This document shows positions 1-6,470 of a stretch of 33,055 nt of DNA, one piece after another. Below the pieces are notes generated by a model. The model was not told where the DNA came from. It searched no databases and worked only from the letters and a program-made list of their open reading frames with translations. This DNA is from Clostridiales bacterium (GTDB lineage Bacteria > Bacillota > Clostridia > Peptostreptococcales > Acidaminobacteraceae), in the NCBI GenBank assembly GCA_030446305.1, contig JASUSA010000040.1, positions 1 through 33,055 on the forward strand, given 5' to 3'. The translations under genes and the position numbers were made by a program. Position 1 is the stretch's first letter, and each line of letters opens with the position of its first letter.

Positions 1-90
1 ATTTCATCTTTAGCTTTTATTTCATCTTTAGCTTTTATTTCATCTTTAGCTTTTATTTCATCTTTAGCTTTTATTTCATCTTTAGCTTTT
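1..90. repeat. 18-bp perfect tandem repeat, 5 copies
   Basis: The unit ATTTCATCTTTAGCTTTT (+ strand) is repeated five times without a mismatch, and a sixth degraded copy starts at 91. The array touches the window edge and may continue beyond it. Read on the minus strand, every unit contains AAG-ATG-AAA-TAA, a near copy of the last codons and stop (AAG-ATG-AAG-TAA) of the flavoprotein gene ending at 89. The array therefore looks like an expansion of that gene's 3' end. Another minus frame is open through the array and would encode a KAKDEI hexapeptide repeat, but the true stop precedes it. Confidence 0.97.
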
Positions 91-1528
91 ACTTCATCTT
101 CCGAATGGTTTGAATGTCAACGCGCTGAGGCGGTGGCGATGTTTCAGTTCGCTTCGCTATTTCCTTCGGATCAATTCCCAGTGTCTCTGCCATTAACGAT
201 GTGACCCGCGGCCCACAAAACTGCCCCTGACAATTGCCCATGCCTGCTCTGGTGCGTCTTTTAATCGCATCCGTACTGTCGAGCAGAATCCCGCGTGACA
301 TGGCATCAACGATTTCAGCTTCTGTTACGCGCTCACATCTACAAATAATATGTGTTTCCGGATCATCACTTTCCAGATTTCCTTTGAAATCAGGTGTTTT
401 GGGGATAACGATGCCGCGACGATTGGGCGACCACGATTCTTTTTCACGCTTGACGACGCCATCCTCTAGGAGCATTTCCACCATATATGCCGCAATGGCA
501 GGAGAACTTGTAAAACCAGGCGAATCAATTCCGGCAGCATGATAGACGCCTTCACACGCACTGCGTTCTACAATAAAATCACCATCCGCTGCAATGGCGC
601 GTACACCGGAAAAAGTCGTGAGTGAACGCCTCAGGTCAAATGCCGGTACAGATAGTCTAGCCCTATCCACAATAGCCGCCAGATTCTCAACAGTTGTATC
701 CGTATTGACATCCTGCATCAGATCTTCGGCATCCGGTCCAATCATCAAATTACCTCGGGCTGTCGGCGTGACCAATATCCCCTTTCCCTTTGGTCCGGGT
801 GTCTGAAAAATTACTTTTGATGCCAAGTGTGCCTGATCTTTGCCAAGCAAAATATATTGCCCTTTGCGCGGCTTGATAATGATTTCATCGTCAACCATGG
901 CGGCAATGTGTCCGCTAAATCTGCCGGCGGCATTAATAATTGTCTTGGTCTGCAGCGTTCCATGGTCCGTTATCACATCAAACCCGCCTAACGCATTGCG
1001 CACTACATCCGTAACCGTTTTGCCCAGATGAAATTCAACGCCGTTTGCCATGGCATTTTCAGCCAGTGCAATGGTTAATTCATAGGGCGACGCTATGCCG
1101 ATACTCGGAATATAAACGCCGCCCAAAACAGCCGGATTAACATGTGGCAGCATGGTCAGCATGGCATCCCTCGACATGCGAACCATGTCGTTTTGCCCGA
1201 CTTTTTTGCCATTTTCGATTTGTTTCTCGATAACTTCAAAATCCTCCGGCTCAAAGGCAAGCATCACGCCGCCTATGGGATTAAAGCCAAAGTTCAGCTC
1301 CTTTTCAAGCTGTGGGTACATCGCATTGCCACGGATACAAAATTTGCCTTTTAAGGTACCGTATTTTCCTGCATATCCACCATGCACAATGCCGCTGTTT
1401 GCTTTTGAGGCGCCAAGTGATACATCTTTTTCGCGTTCTATGAGTGCGATCTCAGCATCATATTTTGATAACGTTCTGGCGATGGTGCACCCAACGACAC
1501 CGCCACCTATAATGACAATATCCAACAA
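89..1528 (-). CDS. GlpA-like FAD-dependent oxidoreductase with C-terminal [2Fe-2S] domain
   Basis: 479 residues. The N-terminus has the FAD-binding Rossmann signature IIGGGVVGCTIA followed by GASKANSGIVHGGY, typical of the DAO / glycerol-3-phosphate dehydrogenase family. The C-terminus carries a BFD-like [2Fe-2S] domain with cysteines near 396, 398, 433 and 438 (CRC ... CQGQFC). This architecture is that of anaerobic glycerol-3-phosphate dehydrogenase GlpA and the related clostridial flavoproteins, which usually sit beside a GlpB-like flavoprotein and a DUF1667 protein; those would lie beyond the window edge. The expected reaction is oxidation of glycerol-3-phosphate or a 2-hydroxyacid at the membrane or in the cytosol; the exact substrate cannot be read here. 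The start is TTG, 8 nt after GAGGAGGG; the ATG inside that spacer is out of frame. The stop lies in the 18-bp repeat array. Confidence 0.88.
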   Translation of the reverse strand: MLDIVIIGGGVVGCTIARTLSKYDAEIALIEREKDVSLGASKANSGIVHGGYAGKYGTLKGKFCIRGNAMYPQLEKELNFGFNPIGGVMLAFEPEDFEVIEKQIENGKKVGQNDMVRMSRDAMLTMLPHVNPAVLGGVYIPSIGIASPYELTIALAENAMANGVEFHLGKTVTDVVRNALGGFDVITDHGTLQTKTIINAAGRFSGHIAAMVDDEIIIKPRKGQYILLGKDQAHLASKVIFQTPGPKGKGILVTPTARGNLMIGPDAEDLMQDVNTDTTVENLAAIVDRARLSVPAFDLRRSLTTFSGVRAIAADGDFIVERSACEGVYHAAGIDSPGFTSSPAIAAYMVEMLLEDGVVKREKESWSPNRRGIVIPKTPDFKGNLESDDPETHIICRCERVTEAEIVDAMSRGILLDSTDAIKRRTRAGMGNCQGQFCGPRVTSLMAETLGIDPKEIAKRTETSPPPQRVDIQTIRKMK

Positions 1529-1738
1529 GCTTCATACCCTCCTCATTAAATCTAAATCATGAAGTTTATACCCTAAAAATCATGAGGCTAACGTCGGATT
1601 GGATGAATAAAAAAATTGGAAGGTACTTTCTTCAAAGATATGTTTATCACACGAATAATCCCTGTGGCGATAATTTAGTATTTCGGTTATAATGGGAATG
1701 TGGTATATTTATTATTGGATGTTTTCAAGGGGGTGTTT

Positions 1739-1837
1739 ATGATTAGATGCCCTTTTATTCGTGAGATAATCATCTTTCAAACATTTGAAATGATACCAGT
1801 TTATAAATCAAAGTGGGGAGGGAATAAATGTCCATAA
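1739..1837 (+). other. possible 32-residue leader ORF before degV
   Basis: An ATG preceded by AAGGGGG opens a 32-codon frame that stops 5 bases into the DegV coding region. It could encode a translationally coupled peptide, or the G-rich stretch could be incidental. The rest of the 1529-1827 divergent intergenic region holds an AT-rich segment with a TATAAT at 1688 that lacks a convincing -35 box. Confidence 0.2.
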
Positions 1838-2709
1838 AAATCATCACAGATTCTTGCTGCGACTTGCCGCTTGATTACGTTGAATCCAAAGCTGACCGCC
1901 TTCATGTTATCGGAATGCCCATCCAATTTGATGATGAAACGCGCATTGATGATTTAGGTAAAACCTACAGCCATAAAGCATTTTACAATGTTCTGCGTCA
2001 GGGAAAAATGCCAAACACATCTCAAATCAACGCCTATCGATTTGAGATGCTGTTCAAAGAATATATCGCCGCTGGGTTTGAAGTTGTTTATTTGGGCTTC
2101 TCTTCCGGGATGAGCGGCACATACAACAGTGCTGTTATTGCAAAAAATTTAATTCTCGAACAATTTCCAAACGCGCGTATTGAGGTCATCGATACCCTCA
2201 GTGCCAGTGTCGGCCAAGGTGTTTTAACCGTTGAAGCACTCATTCGCGCTGAAGCAGGTATGCCGTTTGACACACTTGTTGAATGGATTGAGGCCTATAA
2301 ACTCAAATGCCACCACTGGTTTGGCGTCAACGACCTAAACTATTTGAAAAACGGCGGCCGCATTTCTGCAACAACTGCACTCGTCGGCAATGTCCTCAAC
2401 GTAAAGCCGACGCTAACCGTAGATCAATTTGGCGTTCTAAAACCATACAGCAATGTCAGAGGCAGAAAAAAATCGATCTCACTCTTGGCGCAAAAACTTG
2501 AAAAACACCTTGACCGCCAAGAGGCAAAAGCAATTTTAATAGGGCATGGCAACTGTTTGGATGACGTTCTGTTGTTAAAAGAATTAATCGAAGAACAGGG
2601 AAATATCCCTAACGTCATCGTTTCCGAACTCTCCATGACCATTGCTTCTCATGTCGGCCCAGATATGATCGCCATTGCATTTCTCGGCGACGACCGCACA
2701 TTATCTTAG
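1828..2709 (+). CDS. DegV family fatty-acid-binding protein
   Basis: 293 residues, the usual length of the family. The start KIITDSCCDLPLDY, the motif MPNTSQIN near residue 60 and the GFSSGMSGTYNSA loop near 90-102 are the DegV core that cradles a fatty-acid carboxylate. In Firmicutes such proteins (FakB) present exogenous fatty acids to the kinase FakA; the kinase gene is not in this window. GGGGAGGG lies 6 nt before the ATG. The gene is followed by its own hairpin terminator and appears monocistronic. Ligand specificity is not inferable. Confidence 0.93.
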   Translation: MSIKIITDSCCDLPLDYVESKADRLHVIGMPIQFDDETRIDDLGKTYSHKAFYNVLRQGKMPNTSQINAYRFEMLFKEYIAAGFEVVYLGFSSGMSGTYNSAVIAKNLILEQFPNARIEVIDTLSASVGQGVLTVEALIRAEAGMPFDTLVEWIEAYKLKCHHWFGVNDLNYLKNGGRISATTALVGNVLNVKPTLTVDQFGVLKPYSNVRGRKKSISLLAQKLEKHLDRQEAKAILIGHGNCLDDVLLLKELIEEQGNIPNVIVSELSMTIASHVGPDMIAIAFLGDDRTLS

Positions 2710-2726
2710 TTAGACCAGACCACGAT

Positions 2727-2769
2727 ACCCAGCCTTGCCGTATAACTGCATACGACGCGCTGGGTTTTC
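2727..2769 (+). terminator. intrinsic terminator of degV
   Basis: Outer stem ACCCAGC (2727-2733) pairs with GCTGGGT (2759-2765), and an inner stem CGTAT/ATACG closes the loop. A run of T follows the outer arm. Confidence 0.65.
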
Positions 2770-2900
2770 AATTGGTTTAATAACCGTCTTCATCATGTGT
2801 CTGTCCTTTAAAACAAACTTGCATTAAACGTCTATGATCCATTTAAATCGTATGCTCATTTAAAGAAATGGCATCATTACCGTAGATTTATTATTTTTAT

Positions 2901-2926
2901 TAGTTGATTCATTTAGTTGATTCATT
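2901..2926 (+). repeat. 13-bp direct repeat, two perfect copies
   Basis: TAGTTGATTCATT occurs twice head to tail, about 30 bp before the mnmA ribosome binding site. It may be a slippage duplication in the leader; no promoter is evident in it. Confidence 0.8.
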
Positions 2927-2954
2927 TTTTATTTTAATCATAAGAAGGTTTCCA

Positions 2955-3992
2955 ATGAGAATTGCCGTGGGATTAAGCGGCGGCATTGACAGTGCCGCTA
3001 CTGCATTGCAACTAAAAAAGGCCGGGCACGATGTCATGGGCATTACCATGTCACTTTTCGACCATCAGACAGCTGAAATCGAATCCGCTTCGGAGGTGGC
3101 AAAACAGCTTGGCATCTCACATGCTGTCATTCATTTGCACGATGCCTTTCAAACTGAAGTCATTGATGCCTTTGTTCATGCTTATGAAATCGGCGAAACC
3201 CCAAATCCGTGTCTGATCTGCAACCAAAAGCTCAAATACGGTCTACTCCTTGATTTTGCACGCCAAAGAGGCGCTGAAAAGTTTGCAACAGGACATTACG
3301 CGCAGGTCGTCTATGATCCAGACCTTGGCGAATATGCTGTTGAACGTGCTGTCAACACCGCAAAAGACCAAAGTTACAATCTCTTTCATCTGTCCCAGAA
3401 ACAGCTCGCGCAGCTCATACTGCCACTTGGCAAAACCGTTTCAAAAGAAGCACTGAGGCGCTCATATGCCGTCTACGATTCTAAACGAGCTGAAAAGCGT
3501 GACAGTCAGGGCATTTGTTTTATAGAACGCGGCAAACACACTCATTTTTTAAAAGCACATCACAGCAGCGCCAGTAAAAGCGGCTACTTTGTCGACAAAT
3601 ACGGCAAACGTCTCGGCCATCACCTTGGTACAGCAAATTATACGATTGGTCAAAAGCGGCATCTCGATCACGCACTGTCGGGCAAATATGTCGTCACCCA
3701 CATTGATTCTGCTGCAAATCAAGTCGTTTTAGGCGAAGAAAAGGATCTCTATCAAGAGACCCTCACCCTTACTCAATTTCATTTTATTTCACATTCGGCA
3801 CCTGAACAGATGACCGTACGCGTGAAAACCAGCCAGTGGTCGCCATTTTATGATGCTGAGCTTTTAAGAATCGGCGCTGACATCGTTCAATTATTCTTTA
3901 AAACCGCCGTCAGAGCAATTGCACCCGGTCAGGGGATCGTCTGTTATCAAGGCAATCGCCTTGTCGGCGGCGCCATCTATCACGCACCTTGA
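2955..3992 (+). CDS. mnmA: tRNA-specific 2-thiouridylase (MnmA-like), divergent copy
   Basis: 345 residues from the ATG at 2955, which follows AGAAGG; an upstream in-frame start would add a hydrophobic stretch not found in the family. The ATP-binding PP-loop is SGGIDS (8-13), the tRNA-binding core TGHYAQ and KDQSYNLF follow, and the two catalytic cysteines are C89 (TPNPCLICNQK) and C188 (SQGICFI). The C-terminal beta-barrel begins at YTIGQK. The family thiolates U34 of Lys, Glu and Gln tRNAs using persulfide sulfur from a cysteine desulfurase. Departures from consensus (SGGID instead of SGGVD, SQGICFI instead of SxEICFI, slightly short length) and the lack of a neighbouring desulfurase suggest a second, diverged MnmA. 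The gene's 3' end enters a 17-bp degenerate repeat. Confidence 0.85.
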   Translation: MRIAVGLSGGIDSAATALQLKKAGHDVMGITMSLFDHQTAEIESASEVAKQLGISHAVIHLHDAFQTEVIDAFVHAYEIGETPNPCLICNQKLKYGLLLDFARQRGAEKFATGHYAQVVYDPDLGEYAVERAVNTAKDQSYNLFHLSQKQLAQLILPLGKTVSKEALRRSYAVYDSKRAEKRDSQGICFIERGKHTHFLKAHHSSASKSGYFVDKYGKRLGHHLGTANYTIGQKRHLDHALSGKYVVTHIDSAANQVVLGEEKDLYQETLTLTQFHFISHSAPEQMTVRVKTSQWSPFYDAELLRIGADIVQLFFKTAVRAIAPGQGIVCYQGNRLVGGAIYHAP

Positions 3993-4070
3993 TCTGTATC
4001 CCATTGGATTTCCGGCCCACTTGGTCTTTGTCGCGTCTTGATCCGTATCGCCGCTTGATCCGAGTCGTGA
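3988..4070 (+). repeat. degenerate 16-17-bp tandem repeat spanning the mnmA stop
   Basis: Units beginning CTTGATC/CTTGGTC start at 3988, 4020, 4037 and 4054, with a weaker copy near 4003. The later units are exactly 17 bp apart, for example CTTGATCCGTATCGCCG. The first unit contains the mnmA stop codon (TGA, 3990-3992), and copies of that TGA recur in the units at 4037 and 4054. Confidence 0.6.
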
Positions 4071-4089
4071 TGTGAATACAAAAAAGCAA

Positions 4090-4123
4090 AGCCCTGCATT
4101 TCAATAAATGCTGGGCTTTTTTA
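4090..4123. terminator. bidirectional terminator between mnmA and add
   Basis: Stem AGCCCTGCATTT (4090-4101) pairs with AAATGCTGGGCT (4106-4117) over a CAAT loop with one mismatch. T-rich tracts lie on both sides, so it can serve both convergent genes. Confidence 0.85.
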
Positions 4124-4124
4124 T

Positions 4125-5213
4125 TCAAAGCATTTCCCGCAGCCACACTTTAACCGCTTCTTCGGCAAAAATCGCATCGATGGTTTGCAATGTCACGGCA
4201 CGGCATGCGGCTTCATCCCACGCAAACGCCCCCGCTGTCAGCTGCCATTCTCGCGTCATCGTCGTCTGTGAGACCGTCCGATTGTCAGTGTTAAGCGTCA
4301 CCGCAATCCCCGCCTTCCTGAAATCATTAATTGGATGGTTTGCAATGGCTGTTACAGCCTTGGTTTGAAGATTACTGGTTGGACAGCATTCAAAGGCAAC
4401 ACCGCTTTCCTTGATTGAGGTATAAAGCGCCGGTGACTGCATAAGCGCAGTGCCATGTCCAATGCGCTCAGCTTTCAGTATTTCAATCGCTTCCTTAATA
4501 TTGTCCAATATCCCCGTTTCACCAGCATGGACTGTAATATGGTACCCTTTTTCACGTGCATAGGCAAACGCCTTTTCAAATCGACTTGAAAACAAATCAT
4601 GCTCGCCACCGCAAAGATCAACAGCGACAACGCCTTTATGCAAAAATGGAAGTCCTGCGTGAATCACATCATAAATGCCCTCTGGATTCGTATTGCGAAG
4701 ATAACCTAATATGAGTCGACCGCGTATATCGTACGCTCGTTCGCCTCGTGCAATTCCAGCCAGAACAGCACCAATAATCGTTTCAAGCGATAGCCCGCGT
4801 GCCGTATGCAACTGGGGCGCAAAACGCACTTCTATATATTTGACACCATCCCTTGCCACGTCCTCCATAAGCTCATATGCGACGCGTTCAAGTGCCTTCT
4901 CATTCTGGAGTATCATAATTGGTATTTTAAAACACTTTAAATACATATCAAGCGACAGGCACGGCACTGGTGCTGAAAGATTTTGCCTCAGCAATTCATC
5001 ATCTGCAAGCAGTTCCCGCGCCCATGCTTGTTCATCTGCCTCAGATAACGAAGCTGATGATGTGTCTATCGGCGTGTCTGTCAGCGTGTCTGCCAGCGTG
5101 TCTGCCAAAGGATCTGTCAAAATATTTGCCAGTGATTCTTCAAGTAATGCACGCACCGTCTCAAATCTCAAACTCCCATCCAAATGGCAGTGAAGTTCTA
5201 TTTTTGGAAGCAT
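4125..5213 (-). CDS. add: adenosine deaminase
   Basis: 362 residues. The metal-binding HCHLDGS starts at H8, HAGE carries the catalytic glutamate and a zinc-ligand histidine, and RIGHGT plus LNTDNRTVS complete the amidohydrolase site of the ADA family. It deaminates adenosine or deoxyadenosine to inosine for purine salvage in the cytosol. AAAGGAG precedes the ATG. An unusual TDPL-ADTL-ADTL-TDTP stretch near residues 31-51 is encoded by a 12-bp tandem repeat and makes the protein longer than the usual 330-340 residues. It converges on mnmA and is probably transcribed alone; no clear promoter was seen. Confidence 0.94.
   Translation of the reverse strand: MLPKIELHCHLDGSLRFETVRALLEESLANILTDPLADTLADTLTDTPIDTSSASLSEADEQAWARELLADDELLRQNLSAPVPCLSLDMYLKCFKIPIMILQNEKALERVAYELMEDVARDGVKYIEVRFAPQLHTARGLSLETIIGAVLAGIARGERAYDIRGRLILGYLRNTNPEGIYDVIHAGLPFLHKGVVAVDLCGGEHDLFSSRFEKAFAYAREKGYHITVHAGETGILDNIKEAIEILKAERIGHGTALMQSPALYTSIKESGVAFECCPTSNLQTKAVTAIANHPINDFRKAGIAVTLNTDNRTVSQTTMTREWQLTAGAFAWDEAACRAVTLQTIDAIFAEEAVKVWLREML
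5062..5121. repeat. 12-bp tandem repeat inside add, 5 copies
   Basis: Units are GTGTCTATCGGC, GTGTCTGTCAGC, GTGTCTGCCAGC, GTGTCTGCCAAA and GGATCTGTCAAA. Because the period is 12, the frame is preserved and the repeat encodes four-residue blocks of the ADTL type. Confidence 0.9.
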
Positions 5214-5424
5214 CGCATCTCCTTTCTTTAAGCATTTCAGACCAATGAGTCGTCATAGTTGTCATGCTTATTAACGCTTAGTCCCCCTATGGCAATCGCC
5301 CGTTTATTTTCAAACATTTAACCACAAATGCCGCAAAAATACAAGCATTTAAATTGCATTGGTAAATAGACATGCATACAAATGTCTTATTTGCAGTCAT
5401 TACAGACGTGCCCAGATTCTCCCT
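5214..5424. other. divergent intergenic region between add and the lactonase gene
   Basis: AT-rich and without a convincing gene. It contains a short inverted repeat GACAT/ATGTC near 5370-5388. The add promoter should lie here, but no hexamer pair with good spacing stood out. The remainder, up to 5544, holds the lactonase promoter and leader. Confidence 0.5.
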
Positions 5425-5453
5425 TTGTCTTGCCTTGCACTTTGATATATAAT
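5425..5453 (+). promoter_or_regulatory. sigma-A promoter of the lactonase-regulator operon
   Basis: TTGTCT (5425-5430), a 17-bp spacer and a perfect TATAAT (5448-5453). Transcription would start near 5460, leaving a leader of about 85 nt. Confidence 0.75.
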
Positions 5454-5544
5454 GTGAATAACCATAAAAACAAATTTTCAATGACAAGGCCAATTGGACA
5501 GATACTGCAAATCAACAGTACATTTAAGAGAAGAGAGGCCCATT

Positions 5545-6462
5545 ATGAAAAAATATCCAATGACAGTCCAAGGCACTGTCACGCCAGAATCACTCGGCAT
5601 CACCTATGCACATGAGCACTTACTCGTTAAACCACAGCTACAAGATGCAAAATACGCCGCTTATACACTCGACAATCTTGAAGCGACGACAGCAGAAGTC
5701 CAGTCTTTTAAAGCAGAGGGCGGACAGACCATCGTTGAAATGACACCGCTCCACTATGGTCGAAATATCAAAGGCTATTTGGCCATTTCCGAGCGCACAG
5801 GCGTTAACGTCATCGCTTGCACGGGCTACCATAAAAAGCTTTTTATGCCGCCCTGGTTTGCGAATGAATCCAATCAGACACTTTATGAAATTTTACTGAA
5901 TGACGTCCGGAACGGCATGGACGGTACAGCGGTTTTGCCCGGCGTCATCAAGGCGGGAACCAGTTTAAACCACATCGAACCAGAAGAATACCGCGCAATT
6001 GAAGCGGTCGCTAACGTTCATCTGGAAACGGGTATTCCCATTAGCACCCATTGCGACCGCGGTACAATGGGCATTGAACAAGTGCACGCTTTTATAGCGC
6101 TGGGGGTCGATCCGAAGCATGTTCTCCTGGGGCATATCGACAGCAGTTTAGATATTGATTATGCATGCAGGCTATGTGACCTAGGCGTCAACATCCTCAT
6201 CGATCACGTCGGTCGAGAACTTGACACGCACGATGCCTTTAGAGCTGAAATGATTGCCGCATTACTGGCACGCGGCTATGGAAAACAAGTATTTTTATCC
6301 GGCGACATGGGCAAGAAAGATTACCTGCCTGCCTATGGTGGTACACCGGGATTTCAATATATTTTGACAGATCTGAAAAAAGCGTTGCTCGAAAAGATAT
6401 CACAGTCTGATTTTGACCAGATAACTGTGCAAAATCCAAGGCGCTTTTTTTCAGGGAAATAG
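5545..6462 (+). CDS. phosphotriesterase-family lactonase (amidohydrolase superfamily)
   Basis: 305 residues from the ATG after AGAGAGG; an upstream in-frame ATG lacks a ribosome site and family support. Binuclear metal ligands are visible: HEH (23-25), lysine 136 in GVIKAGTS (the carbamylated bridging residue), H169 (STHCDRG), H197 (GHID) and D254 (SGDMG). Members of this COG1735 branch next to PTS genes in Firmicutes, such as Listeria Lmo2620, hydrolyse phosphorylated furanose lactones. That chemistry fits here: the gene lies 8 nt before a LevR-type regulator and close to a PTS, a dehydratase and an aldolase. The inferred role is opening a sugar-acid lactone or its phosphate for the downstream pathway. 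True phosphotriesterase activity is unlikely. Confidence 0.87.
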   Translation: MKKYPMTVQGTVTPESLGITYAHEHLLVKPQLQDAKYAAYTLDNLEATTAEVQSFKAEGGQTIVEMTPLHYGRNIKGYLAISERTGVNVIACTGYHKKLFMPPWFANESNQTLYEILLNDVRNGMDGTAVLPGVIKAGTSLNHIEPEEYRAIEAVANVHLETGIPISTHCDRGTMGIEQVHAFIALGVDPKHVLLGHIDSSLDIDYACRLCDLGVNILIDHVGRELDTHDAFRAEMIAALLARGYGKQVFLSGDMGKKDYLPAYGGTPGFQYILTDLKKALLEKISQSDFDQITVQNPRRFFSGK

Positions 6463-6470
6463 GAGTTTCA

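Noticed and set aside
1..90. KAKDEI repeat protein on the minus strand
   Set aside because: The frame is open through the array but is closed by a stop just upstream and has no start or ribosome site in the window.
1..90. CRISPR array
   Set aside because: The units are contiguous 18-bp copies without spacers.
5287..5493. Minus-strand open frame of 68 codons in the add-lactonase gap
   Set aside because: It overlaps the lactonase promoter, lacks a ribosome site and has no family features.
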